Source of the DNA: Thermococcus henrietii
GTDB taxonomy: Archaea; Methanobacteriota_B; Thermococci; Thermococcales; Thermococcaceae
Reading direction: 5' to 3'
DNA: 64,000 nucleotides
NCBI RefSeq assembly: GCF_900198835.1
Contig: NZ_LT900021.1
Coordinates: 1,674,001-1,738,000, forward strand
Under the pieces are notes generated by a model. That model saw nothing but the letters and a program-made list of their open reading frames with translations, did not search any database and was not told the DNA's origin. The position numbers were made by a program, and so were the translations under genes. This document shows positions 9,571 through 18,022 of this stretch, piece after piece (the first letter of the stretch is position 1; the number at the start of each line of letters is the position of its first letter).

Positions 9571-10416
9571 ATGGATGCGTACCAGAGCGTTGGTATTAGG
9601 AGAAGGCTCAGGCGGTTTTTCAGGAGGGACGGGAGGGCGTTAATCTTCGCGATGGACCACGGCTTCGAGCATGGGCCGACCGATTTTGAGGAGCACTGGG
9701 AGCACGTTAACCCGAGGATAATCCTCCGCAAGGTCGTCAGGGCCGGAATAGACGGCGTGATGGTGCTCCCCGGAATCGCGAGGATTGCCGGCGACGAGGT
9801 CAAGCCCAACGTCGGTTTGATGATAAAGCTCACCAGCAAGACCAACCTCCGCCCGAAGGACGACCAGCTCCTCCAGAGCCAGCTGGGCTTCGTTGAAGAT
9901 GCCGTGAAGCTCGGCGCCGACGCGATAGCGGCGACCGTCTACTGGGGTTCACCTCAGGAAGACGTTATGATGCGCCAGTTCGCGGAGATAGCGAGCTACG
10001 CCCACGACCTTGGCTTCCCGGTTGTGCAGTTCGCCTACCCGCGCGGGCCGTACATAAACGAGAAGTACGGGAAGAAAGAGGACTACCGCGTCGTCATGTA
10101 CGGGGCCAGAGCTGCGGCAGAGAGCGGTGCGGACATGATAAAGACCTACTGGACGGGCTCGAGGGAAACCTTCGCCAAGGTCGTCGATGCAGCAGCTGGC
10201 GTTCCCGTCCTGCTGAGCGGTGGGGCGAAGACGGAAAATCCCGTTGATTTCCTCAAGCTCGTGTGGGAGGTCATAGAGGCCGGGGGTTCAGGAGCCGTCG
10301 TCGGGAGGAACATCTTCCAGCGCGAGAACCCGGAGCCCTTCATAAAAGCCCTTCTCAGGGTAATCCACAGGAACGAGGACCCGGAGGAGGCGGCGAAGGC
10401 TGAAGGTCTGCTCTGA
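9571..10416 (+). CDS. fba: Fructose-1,6-bisphosphate aldolase, archaeal class I (DhnA-type)
   Basis: A 281-residue archaeal class I aldolase. It begins with a basic N-terminus and [16 protein letters not shown], and has a TIM-barrel pattern including [23 protein letters not shown], the Schiff-base region [11 protein letters not shown] and [25 protein letters not shown]. It cleaves fructose-1,6-bisphosphate to glyceraldehyde-3-phosphate and dihydroxyacetone phosphate in the modified Embden-Meyerhof pathway. A GGTGAT ribosome site overlaps the TGM operator. GAPN at 32.7-34.2 kb, further down the same pathway, carries the same operator. Confidence 0.93.
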   Translation: MDAYQSVGIRRRLRRFFRRDGRALIFAMDHGFEHGPTDFEEHWEHVNPRIILRKVVRAGIDGVMVLPGIARIAGDEVKPNVGLMIKLTSKTNLRPKDDQLLQSQLGFVEDAVKLGADAIAATVYWGSPQEDVMMRQFAEIASYAHDLGFPVVQFAYPRGPYINEKYGKKEDYRVVMYGARAAAESGADMIKTYWTGSRETFAKVVDAAAGVPVLLSGGAKTENPVDFLKLVWEVIEAGGSGAVVGRNIFQRENPEPFIKALLRVIHRNEDPEEAAKAEGLL

Positions 10417-10501
10417 TTTCGACGACTGTCTAATCTCTCTTCTTTTCTCGTCGTAAGACTTTTAAATTCCTGTACTTTTCTGTGCACCGGAGGTGATGGA
10501 G

Positions 10502-12265
10502 TTGGCGAAAGTTGAGATTATAGACACAACCTTTCGTGACGCTCACCAGTCGCTGATAGCAACGAGGATGACGACCGAGGACATGCTGAAAATCGCCGAA
10601 ATGATGGACAAAATCGGCTTCTACTCGATGGAGGTATGGGGAGGGGCGACCTTCGACGTCTGCATACGCTACCTCAAGGAGGACCCCTGGGAGAGGCTCC
10701 ACCTCCTCAGGGAGCACATAAGGAAGACGAAGCTCCAGATGCTCCTTCGCGGTCAGAACGTCGTCGGTTACAGGCATTATCCCGACGATGTTGTAGAGAA
10801 GTTCGTCGAGCTGGCCCACAAGAACGGAATAGACATCTTCCGCATTTTCGACGCCCTCAACGACGTCAGGAACATGGAGGTCGCGATAAAAAAGGCCAAG
10901 GAAGTCGGAGCCGAGGTGCAGGGGGCGATAGCATACACCACGGGCAAAGTCTTCACGCTGGAGTACTACATGAAGAAGGTCGAGGAGCTCCTAAGGCTTG
11001 ACGTTGACGTCATAACGATTAAGGACATGGCGGGCCTTTTAACTCCCTGGAAGGCCTACGAGCTGGTCAGCGAGATAAAGGAAACCTACGGCGTCCCAGT
11101 TAACGTCCACACCCACTCGACGACGGGAATGGCTGTCGCAACGTATCTGAAGGCGGTGGAAGCTGGAGCCGATTACATCGACACTTCCATAAGCCCGCTC
11201 GCCTTCGGAACGGCCCAGCCGGGAATACAGACGATATGGCACGCCCTTCCCGAGGCCGTTGGAAGCCACCTCGACAGGGAGAGAATACACAAGGTTTCCC
11301 GCTACCTCAAGAAACTGCTCGAGGAGAAGTACTGGGGGTTACTTCACAAGGAGACGCTCATGGTGAACCCCTACGTCCTCAAGTACCAGGTTCCCGGTGG
11401 AATGTTCTCCAACCTCATCGCCCAGCTCAAGGAGATGAACGCCCTCGACAGGCTCGACGAGGTTCTTGAAGAGATTCCGCGCGTTAGGGAGGACCTCGGC
11501 TGGCCCCCGCTCGTGACACCGACGAGCCAGATAGTTGGGACGCAGGCCGTTCTCAACGTCCTCTTTGGCCGGTACAAGCAGATAACCCAGGGGGTTAAGG
11601 ACTACATCAGGGGCCTCTACGGAAGGCCCCCTGCCGAGATAAACCCGGAGCTCAAACGGCTGGTCCTTGGCGACGAGGAGCCGATAAGGGAGAGGCCGGG
11701 AAGCCTGCTCAAGCCCCAACTTGAGGAGTGCAGGAGGAAGCTCGAGGAGCTCGGCTACCTCCACAAGGAGGAGGACGTTCTAACCTACTGCCTCTTCCCC
11801 GAGGTCGCCCTCGAGTTCTTCAAGGTGAGGGCGGAGGGAAGAATGAAGGTTGAACTTCCAAAGAAAGCCTCAAAGGTTAAGGTCTACGTCAACGGCGTCG
11901 AGTTTGAGGTCGGCATTGAGGGTGTTGATTTTAGTGCGCTCAGATACCTGTCGGGGGTTCAGGGAGCCGTCCCGGCACAGGTCAACGCCCCTGCTTCCCA
12001 TTCAGTTCCTGCCCCTGCTCCCGCTCCTTCGTCGGCTCCTGTGAGTGCTTCGCCCAACACTGTCACTGCTCCAATGCCCGGGAAAATCCTGAGGGTCCTC
12101 GTGAGCGAGGGTCAGCAAGTCAAAACCGGCCAGGGTTTGGTTGTTCTTGAGGCTATGAAGATGGAGAATGAGATTCCCGCTCCGAAAGACGGTATTGTGA
12201 AGAAACTCTACGTGAAGGAAGGCGACACCGTCAACACCGGCGACCCACTCGTAGAACTCGGGTAA
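10502..12265 (+). CDS. Biotin-dependent carboxyltransferase: pyruvate/oxaloacetate (PycB/OadA type) with biotinyl domain
   Basis: A TIM-barrel carboxyltransferase of HMG-CoA-lyase type fused to a C-terminal biotin carrier. The N-terminus VEIIDTTFRDAHQSL and the metal-binding VHTHSTTGMA are intact. A conserved post-barrel domain follows, then a Pro/Ala-rich linker (residues ~500-520) and the biotinyl motif VLEAMKMENEI. The enzyme moves CO2 between oxaloacetate/pyruvate and biotin. I prefer the TTG at 10502, because GGAGGTGA sits at 10489-10496 with 5-nt spacing, whereas the in-frame GTG and ATG upstream overlap the ribosome site. No biotin carboxylase or membrane beta subunit is adjacent, so pyruvate carboxylase and oxaloacetate decarboxylase roles cannot be separated here. 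Confidence 0.85.
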   Translation: MAKVEIIDTTFRDAHQSLIATRMTTEDMLKIAEMMDKIGFYSMEVWGGATFDVCIRYLKEDPWERLHLLREHIRKTKLQMLLRGQNVVGYRHYPDDVVEKFVELAHKNGIDIFRIFDALNDVRNMEVAIKKAKEVGAEVQGAIAYTTGKVFTLEYYMKKVEELLRLDVDVITIKDMAGLLTPWKAYELVSEIKETYGVPVNVHTHSTTGMAVATYLKAVEAGADYIDTSISPLAFGTAQPGIQTIWHALPEAVGSHLDRERIHKVSRYLKKLLEEKYWGLLHKETLMVNPYVLKYQVPGGMFSNLIAQLKEMNALDRLDEVLEEIPRVREDLGWPPLVTPTSQIVGTQAVLNVLFGRYKQITQGVKDYIRGLYGRPPAEINPELKRLVLGDEEPIRERPGSLLKPQLEECRRKLEELGYLHKEEDVLTYCLFPEVALEFFKVRAEGRMKVELPKKASKVKVYVNGVEFEVGIEGVDFSALRYLSGVQGAVPAQVNAPASHSVPAPAPAPSSAPVSASPNTVTAPMPGKILRVLVSEGQQVKTGQGLVVLEAMKMENEIPAPKDGIVKKLYVKEGDTVNTGDPLVELG

Positions 12266-12299
12266 CGAATGGTCGTGTTAAGCCCGCTTCATTGAAAAT

Positions 12300-12320
12300 C
12301 TCTTTTTTCCTCCTTTTTTC
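12300..12320 (+). terminator. T-rich terminator after the carboxyltransferase gene
   Basis: Two runs of six or more T (ctctttttt, then ccttttttc) lie 35-55 nt after the stop codon at 12265. Such oligo-T tracts terminate archaeal transcription. There is no hairpin. Confidence 0.5.
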
Positions 12321-12414
12321 TGTGAAAAGTCGAAGTATTTTCGGTCTTTTGCCGAAAGACATTTAAGTATGCAATATGTACATTAAGGTGCAGATACTCT
12401 ATGGAGGTGCAACC

Positions 12415-14193
12415 ATGAACTCAGCTGTAATAATATTGATAGCGGCGGCCATTTACGTCGGTTTGTATTTTAGCTACGGTAAGGCCCTGCAGAACAAGGT
12501 CGTCAAGGCCGACCCCAACAGGCCAACACCCGCTCACAGGCTCTACGATGGCGTTGACTACGTTCCGGCAAACCCCGTGGTTCTCTACGGACACCACTTT
12601 GCGTCGATAGCGGGGGCTGGACCTATCGTCGGTCCCGCCATAGCGATGGCGTGGGGCTGGCTTCCGGGACTCCTGTGGGTCTGGTTTGGAAACGTCTTCA
12701 TCGGTGCCGTCCACGACTATCTGGCATTGATGTCATCGGTGCGTTACGATGGAAAGTCAGTTCAGTGGATTGCGGGGAAGCTGATGAGCAAGAGGACGAG
12801 CATGGCCTTTGAGCTCTACGTCTGGTTCTCACTGGTCCTCGTCGTCGCGGCCTTCGGAGCAGTCATCAGTGGCATCTTCGTCAGTACTCCGGGAGCCGCA
12901 ACCGCATCGTGGCTCTTCATGCTGGTTGCGGTAATCCTCGGACTGCTCCTCTACAAGTGGCAGATTGACTTCAAGCTTGGTACTGTAATAGGAATCCTGA
13001 TGCTCATAGGTGCAATATACATCGGCTTCAAGTACCCTATACACGCCAGCACCCACACATGGCTCATCGCCCTCGGACTGTACGTTATCATAGCCTCCTC
13101 ACTGCCCGTCTGGATTCTCCTTCAGCCGAGGGACTACCTTAACGCCTACATCCTGTGGTTCGGACTGATTCTCGGCGGCCTTGCATTCATAGTGGTCGGC
13201 ATTAAGGGCACTGGAACCTTCACGGCACCTGCTTTCACCACATGGAGTGCCCACGTTGTCGGCGGAAAGCCCTCACCATTCTGGCCAACGATTCCGCTCA
13301 TAATAGCCTGTGGAGCGCTGAGCGGGTTCCACTCCATAGTCGGTTCGGGAACCACGAGCAAACAGCTTGACAACGAGCTCCACGGCCTCATGGTCGGCTA
13401 CGGTGGAATGTTCACCGAGGGCTTCCTCTCGACCCTCGTTATATCCTCGATAGCGGTGTACGGCTTCCAGGTCTTCAAGGACCTGAAGATACCCATAACG
13501 GCCGACAACTGGTACAAGGTCTACGCTCCAATAGTCGGCGCAAAGGGTAACCTTGTTACAGCGGGGCTCCTTCAGAAGCTCGGACTCCAAGTTCCAGCGG
13601 GCTTTGAAGCCGTCAAGCTCGGAAAGGTTGGCATCTTCGCCAAGAGCTACGCCTACGGCCTCAACAACGCGTTCGGTATTCCCGTTCACGCGGGAGCACT
13701 CTTCGCAAGCCTCTGGGTAGCGGCTTTTGCGCTGACGACCCTCGATACCGCCACAAGGCTCGGCCGCTTTGCATGGCAGGAAATCATGGAGATGGCCCAT
13801 GGACCGGAGTTCCTGAAGAACAAATGGGTTGCCTCGATAATCCTTGTGGTCTTTGGAATCTACATGGCATGGGGAGGCAACTGGCTCATTATCTGGCCGG
13901 CCTTCAGCGGCATGAACCAGATGCTCGCCAGCATTGCCCTTATGACAGCATCGCTCTGGGTTGCAAAGGTTCAGAACCCGAAAGGTGCCTGGAAGTGGGC
14001 AGTGATAATTCCGGCGCTCTTCCTGTGGATTACCGTCACGGCGGCCCTCGTGTGGTTCCTCGTTGTCGTCAAGCCAGGAATCTGGGTCAGCGTCATAACC
14101 ATCATCGGCCTGCTCCTGAACATAATGCTCGTCATCGACTGGTACGCGGCATGGAGGAGACCGGTCGAGGAGTACGCCGCAATGGCCAGCTGA
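12415..14193 (+). CDS. cstA: Carbon starvation protein CstA-family transporter
   Basis: A 592-residue integral membrane protein of the CstA family, which imports pyruvate and/or peptides in bacteria. The ATG at 12415 follows GGAGGTG. Family hallmarks include YDGVDYVPANPVVLYGHHFASIAGAGPIVGPA near the N-terminus (in parts: DYVPANPVVLYGHHF, AGAGPIVGPAIAMAWGW), PLIIACGALSGFHSIVGSGTT and LDTATRLGRFAWQE. About 15 hydrophobic segments are visible. A small protein, a Get3/ArsA ATPase and a DUF59 protein follow on the same strand with short gaps and may be part of the same transcription unit. Confidence 0.88.
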   Translation: MNSAVIILIAAAIYVGLYFSYGKALQNKVVKADPNRPTPAHRLYDGVDYVPANPVVLYGHHFASIAGAGPIVGPAIAMAWGWLPGLLWVWFGNVFIGAVHDYLALMSSVRYDGKSVQWIAGKLMSKRTSMAFELYVWFSLVLVVAAFGAVISGIFVSTPGAATASWLFMLVAVILGLLLYKWQIDFKLGTVIGILMLIGAIYIGFKYPIHASTHTWLIALGLYVIIASSLPVWILLQPRDYLNAYILWFGLILGGLAFIVVGIKGTGTFTAPAFTTWSAHVVGGKPSPFWPTIPLIIACGALSGFHSIVGSGTTSKQLDNELHGLMVGYGGMFTEGFLSTLVISSIAVYGFQVFKDLKIPITADNWYKVYAPIVGAKGNLVTAGLLQKLGLQVPAGFEAVKLGKVGIFAKSYAYGLNNAFGIPVHAGALFASLWVAAFALTTLDTATRLGRFAWQEIMEMAHGPEFLKNKWVASIILVVFGIYMAWGGNWLIIWPAFSGMNQMLASIALMTASLWVAKVQNPKGAWKWAVIIPALFLWITVTAALVWFLVVVKPGIWVSVITIIGLLLNIMLVIDWYAAWRRPVEEYAAMAS

Positions 14194-14232
14194 GGCTTTC
14201 GTTCTTTAATTTTTCCTTCTGGAGGTGAGAGC

Positions 14233-14499
14233 TTGCAGAAGATTCGCGACTTCTTGAAGGGATTCAGTGAGGCCTTCAAGCATCAGTCGACGGAGTACAT
14301 AGAGTTCGAGCTGAGGGAGCTTGAGAACGTCTTCGCGCTCATCCTGATGGGTTCGTTCGTAGGAATCCCGAGTCCGCCGACCACGCTCGTCATGAGGCTC
14401 ATGCCACACATGGTCAAGGAAATCCGCGTCATGGAGAGTCGCGCTGTGAACCTCGACGACGTCTTCGCGGAAGTTGCCGGAATGTTCGATATAGACTGA
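14233..14499 (+). CDS. Conserved hypothetical protein, 88 aa, in the Get3/ArsA operon
   Basis: A small soluble protein starting at a TTG behind GGAGGTGAG. It is amphipathic (FLKGFSEAFKHQSTEYIEFELREL, in parts) with a hydrophobic centre, VFALILMGSFVGIPSPP. I do not recognise a family. It lies 39 nt after cstA and 9 nt before the ArsA/Get3 ATPase, so it is probably co-translated with the ATPase and may be a partner or substrate of it. Confidence 0.65.
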   Translation: MQKIRDFLKGFSEAFKHQSTEYIEFELRELENVFALILMGSFVGIPSPPTTLVMRLMPHMVKEIRVMESRAVNLDDVFAEVAGMFDID

Positions 14500-14508
14500 G
14501 GTGGTAGC

Positions 14509-15510
14509 ATGAGGGAGTACCTCGTCCCCAAGGAGGGCTTCAGAGTCCTTTTTGTCATAGGAAAGGGTGGAGTCGGAAAGACGACGACGAGCGCTTCAAT
14601 AGCTGTTGGACTGGCCGAGAGGGGATATAAAACGCTGATAGTCTCCCTCGACCCAGCCCACAACCTCGGCGACGTCCTCATGGAGAAGCTGAGCGACAAG
14701 CCAAAGAAAATCCTCGACAACCTCTACGCGAGCGAACTCGACATGGAGAAGCTGATTAAGGCCTACCTCAAGCACCTTGAGAAGAACCTCAAGAACATGT
14801 ACCGATACCTGACCGTCATAAACCTCGAGAAGTACTTCGAGGTCCTCAGCTACTCCCCAGGAATCGAGGAGTACGCGACGCTTGAGGCCATAAGGGAAAT
14901 CCTGAGCGAAGGTGACAAGTGGGATGTTATCGTCTTCGATACTCCCCCCACGGGCCTAACGCTCCGCGTTCTCGCCCTACCGAGGATTTCCCTGATATGG
15001 GCCGACAAGCTGATTGACATAAGGCGCAAGATACTCCAGAGGCGGAAGGCGATAGCCAAAATCAAGGGGGAGGAAGAGTACGAGATAGACGGGGAGAAGT
15101 TCAAGCTTCCCAAGGACGAGGCGGAGGACCCGGTTATGAAGGAGCTCCTCCAGTACAGGAAGGAGGTCGAGTTCGTCGAGAGAGTGATAACCGACCCCGA
15201 GAAAACGAGCGTCGTTGCCGTGATGAACCCCGAAATGCTCCCGCTCTACGAGACTGAGAGGGCCTACGAGAGCCTGAAGAAGTTCAACGTCCCGCTGAGG
15301 CTCATAGTGGTAAACAAGGTAATCCAGCTCAAGGAAGAGGTTCCGGAGCTGAAGGTCAAGATGGAGGCGCAGAAAAAGGTCCTTGAAGAGGTCGAGCGGA
15401 AGTTCAGGGGCATAGACGTCATAAAGCTCCCGATGTTCGCGGAGGAGCCGAGGGGCCTCGAATGGCTCAGAAGGCTCGGGGGAATGATTCTTGAGGGAGG
15501 AGGTTCTTGA
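14509..15510 (+). CDS. ArsA/Get3-family ATPase
   Basis: A 333-residue single-domain ArsA/Get3 ATPase. It has a deviant Walker A, GKGGVGKTTTSASI (residues 18-25), switch I SLDPAHNLGDVL, and switch II VFDTPPTGLTLR followed by LPRISLIW. No CxxC zinc pair is seen and no arsenite genes are near, so a tail-anchored membrane protein targeting role (archaeal Get3) is more likely than arsenite export. It overlaps or abuts the following DUF59 gene and is 9 nt after the 88-residue protein. Confidence 0.82.
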   Translation: MREYLVPKEGFRVLFVIGKGGVGKTTTSASIAVGLAERGYKTLIVSLDPAHNLGDVLMEKLSDKPKKILDNLYASELDMEKLIKAYLKHLEKNLKNMYRYLTVINLEKYFEVLSYSPGIEEYATLEAIREILSEGDKWDVIVFDTPPTGLTLRVLALPRISLIWADKLIDIRRKILQRRKAIAKIKGEEEYEIDGEKFKLPKDEAEDPVMKELLQYRKEVEFVERVITDPEKTSVVAVMNPEMLPLYETERAYESLKKFNVPLRLIVVNKVIQLKEEVPELKVKMEAQKKVLEEVERKFRGIDVIKLPMFAEEPRGLEWLRRLGGMILEGGGS

Positions 15511-15511
15511 G

Positions 15512-15781
15512 TTGCTGAAATCAGTTAAGAACCCCTTCACCGGGGTTGACATCGTGAGCGAGGGGCTCGTTTCGACGATTATTGAAGAGGAGGAGGGGAT
15601 ACGGATATACCTCGCCTTTGCCCGGAACACTCCCCCGGGTCCGGTTTCAAGTGCCCTCGCCTGGCCGGTTCAGGCGAGGATAATCAAGGACATCATAAAG
15701 GCCCTTGAGGGGGCCGGAATAGAAAAGTTTGAAATACTCGATGACACTACCCTTCAGAGATATCATCCAGGTGGTGTGTGA
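15512..15781 (+). CDS. DUF59/MIP18-like Fe-S assembly protein
   Basis: A ~89-residue protein of the MIP18/PaaD-like (DUF59) fold: SVKNPFTGVDIVSEGLVSTI at the start, then PGPVSSALAWPVQARIIKDI. DUF59 proteins help Fe-S cluster transfer. I choose TTG 15512 because GGGAGGAGG lies ~9 nt upstream. An in-frame TTG at 15491 would overlap the ArsA gene and add seven residues. The conserved Cys of many DUF59 proteins is absent. Its pairing with an ArsA-like ATPase resembles the Mrp-DUF59 pairing. Confidence 0.65.
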   Translation: MLKSVKNPFTGVDIVSEGLVSTIIEEEEGIRIYLAFARNTPPGPVSSALAWPVQARIIKDIIKALEGAGIEKFEILDDTTLQRYHPGGV

Positions 15782-16437
15782 TGGAAGTTAGCTCAACCTT
15801 GCTGTTCGCGCTCATGGTCGTTGCCGCGCTGACATCGATTCAATTCTACAAGGGTCGAAAGCTCAACATTCAGCTGATGGAACACTACCTTCGCTCAATC
15901 GAGGAAGTTGTAAAGCCCGAGGACAAGGACTACGTGTGGCTCGGCGGCTACATTGGCTTCAGGGCGAGCTATAAGGTGAACCGCGACAACCTCAGGAAGT
16001 TCGAGTACACGCTAACGCTCCTGCCAAGGCACAGCCTCCTCTACTTCCCGATAGCGCTCCTTACGAGCAGACACGACAAGATTTACTTCGTAATCAGACC
16101 CTTCGCCGAGATTAAGCGCGAGGCTCACCTAATCCAGAAGGGCTACTACAGGCTGAAGCCGAACATCGAGAACGAGGACCTCCTCCAGAGGGAGACGATT
16201 GAGATAGCCGGCAAGGAGTACGAGGCACTCTACGAGAAGAAGAGGGACGTGATAAAGCTCAGGGAGCTCGTCGAGAGCCTTTCAAAGCCCCACAACGTCA
16301 AGCACGTTTCGCTTACGCCCAAAACCAACGTTTTCTACGTCCTCATGAAGCCCGAGCCCGATACCATTGAACGGGACGTTAAGAAACTCGTCCGCTTCAT
16401 CAACGAGAAACTCAGGGAGAGCGCGTTTTCCTCCTAA
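15781..16437 (+). CDS. Membrane-anchored conserved hypothetical protein, 218 aa
   Basis: One N-terminal transmembrane segment (STLLFALMVVAALTSIQFY) is followed by a ~190-residue soluble domain rich in basic residues, with KYVNRD-like and IYFVIRPFAEIKREAHLIQ stretches. I do not recognise the family, but Thermococcales membrane proteins of this layout are common. The ATG at 15781 overlaps the preceding stop region, so it is translationally coupled to the DUF59 gene. Confidence 0.65.
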   Translation: MEVSSTLLFALMVVAALTSIQFYKGRKLNIQLMEHYLRSIEEVVKPEDKDYVWLGGYIGFRASYKVNRDNLRKFEYTLTLLPRHSLLYFPIALLTSRHDKIYFVIRPFAEIKREAHLIQKGYYRLKPNIENEDLLQRETIEIAGKEYEALYEKKRDVIKLRELVESLSKPHNVKHVSLTPKTNVFYVLMKPEPDTIERDVKKLVRFINEKLRESAFSS

Positions 16438-16493
16438 GTTATTTTCTCGAAAGCTTTATTTTGTTGAACCGCGAGTTATACAGGGTGATACCT

Positions 16494-16769
16494 TTGGTTA
16501 GCATACGTCTCAAGGTCGGCCCCAAGGGACAGATTGTCATCCCCAAGGTTTTTCGCGAGGCCTACGGCATAAAGGAAGGGGGAGAGGTCATAGTTGAGCC
16601 TACAGATAAAGGACTGATAATCATGCCCAAGAAAAGCAAAGAGGAGCTGATTAAAGAGCTCCTCGAATGGAAGCACAAGAGGGCCAGGGGCAAGCCTGCC
16701 AAGCTTGGAGAACTCAAGGGGATAAGTCTCGAAGATGAGTTCGACGAGGTCTGGGGGATTGAGGAATGA
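16494..16769 (+). CDS. vapB: VapB-type antitoxin (AbrB/SpoVT domain)
   Basis: A 91-residue AbrB-fold protein: VSIRLKVGPKGQIVIPKVF, then GIKEGGEVIVEPTDKGLII. The C-terminal tail (GISLEDEFDEVWGIEE) is the typical toxin-neutralising part. The TTG at 16494 follows GGGTGAT. Its stop overlaps the VapC start (ATGA), a usual VapBC arrangement. It is expected to bind its own promoter and to neutralise VapC. Confidence 0.85.
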   Translation: MVSIRLKVGPKGQIVIPKVFREAYGIKEGGEVIVEPTDKGLIIMPKKSKEELIKELLEWKHKRARGKPAKLGELKGISLEDEFDEVWGIEE

Positions 16770-17170
16770 AGCTCTTCATTGATACCAACCTTTTCGTTTA
16801 CCTCCTGACCAAGACACCTGAAGACGAAAGAAAGATAATCGAGTTCTATGCCAAACTGATTGAGAATCACGACCTCTACACGAGCCCGTTGGTTCTTGAC
16901 GAGACAATTCACGTCGCAAAGAAGAAGTACAGCGTCCCATACGAGCTCTCGATTGAGTTCATAGACGAGAAGGTTCTTCCCTACGTTGAAGTTCTCCCAC
17001 TAACGGTCTTCGATTATCTAACCGCCAGACAAATAATCATGAATTACAACCTCCGCCCCTCCGATGCCCTCCACGTTGCGGTTATAGAGAACAACGGCCT
17101 TCAGGCGATAGTTAGTGAGGATGAAGATTTTGACGTTCTCCCGCTCAAGCGGGTCTGGCTGGGTGGTTGA
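16766..17170 (+). CDS. vapC: VapC-type PIN-domain ribonuclease toxin
   Basis: A 134-residue PIN-domain protein. The acidic catalytic residues are visible: D6 in LFIDTNLF, E45 in LVLDETIH, D92 in RPSDALHVA and D110 in VSEDEDF. It probably cleaves RNA when VapB is lost. It overlaps VapB by 4 nt. The hydrolase gene starts 1 nt after its stop. Confidence 0.86.
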   Translation: MKLFIDTNLFVYLLTKTPEDERKIIEFYAKLIENHDLYTSPLVLDETIHVAKKKYSVPYELSIEFIDEKVLPYVEVLPLTVFDYLTARQIIMNYNLRPSDALHVAVIENNGLQAIVSEDEDFDVLPLKRVWLGG

Positions 17171-17171
17171 G

Positions 17172-17954
17172 ATGGAGGTTTACAAGGCCAAGTTCGGCGA
17201 ACCAAAGCTTGGTTGGGTCATTCTCGTTCACGGCCTTGGAGAGCACAGTGGCAGGTACGGACGGCTGATTAGGGAGCTCAACGAGGCCGGCTTCGCGGTT
17301 TACGCCTTCGACTGGCCCGGACATGGCAAGAGCCCTGGGAAGAGGGGCCACACAAGCATTGAAGAGGCTATGGAAATAATTGATTACATAATTGAGGAAT
17401 TAGGTGAGAAGCCTTTCCTCTTCGGTCACAGCCTCGGCGGTTTGACCGTCATCCGATACGCCGAAACGAGGCCCGATAAAATCCGGGGCGTAATAGCTTC
17501 GTCTCCTGCACTCGCCAAGAGCCCCGAGACGCCTGGCTTTATGGTGGTCCTCGCGAAGTTCCTCGGAAAGGTTGCCCCAGGGGTGGTCCTCTCCAACGGT
17601 ATAAAACCGGAACTTCTCTCAAGGAACAAAGATGCCGTGAGGAGGTACGTTGAGGACCCGCTCGTCCACGACAGGATTTCGGCGAAGCTCGGAAGGAGCA
17701 TCTTCGTTAACATGGAGCTGGCGCACCTCGAAGTGGAGAGAATAACAGTCCCGGTTCTCCTACTAGTTGGCACAGGAGACGTGATAACGCCCCCTGAAGG
17801 CTCGAGAAGGCTCTTTAAAAGGCTGAAGGTAAGCGACAAAACGCTCAGGGAGTTCGAAGGCGCTTACCATGAGATATTCGAGGACCCCGAGTGGGCGGAC
17901 GAGTTCTATGGAACAATTGTTCGGTGGCTCGTGGATAGGGCTTACTCGGGGTGA
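17172..17954 (+). CDS. Alpha/beta hydrolase, lysophospholipase/monoacylglycerol lipase-like
   Basis: A 260-residue cytosolic serine hydrolase. It contains the oxyanion motif VILVHGLGEHSGRYGRL, the nucleophile elbow LFGHSLGGLTV, the acid VGTGDVITPPEG and the His AYHEIFEDPEW, giving a complete Ser-Asp-His triad. This set matches the PldB/monoglyceride lipase group. The ATG at 17172 begins right after the vapC stop, so it may be read through from vapBC. Confidence 0.85.
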   Translation: MEVYKAKFGEPKLGWVILVHGLGEHSGRYGRLIRELNEAGFAVYAFDWPGHGKSPGKRGHTSIEEAMEIIDYIIEELGEKPFLFGHSLGGLTVIRYAETRPDKIRGVIASSPALAKSPETPGFMVVLAKFLGKVAPGVVLSNGIKPELLSRNKDAVRRYVEDPLVHDRISAKLGRSIFVNMELAHLEVERITVPVLLLVGTGDVITPPEGSRRLFKRLKVSDKTLREFEGAYHEIFEDPEWADEFYGTIVRWLVDRAYSG

Positions 17955-18022
17955 TAATTAACTCTTTTTTACGAGCCATAAACTATTTATTCTCCCCTGC
18001 CTATTCTCTAATGGGGGTTGCC

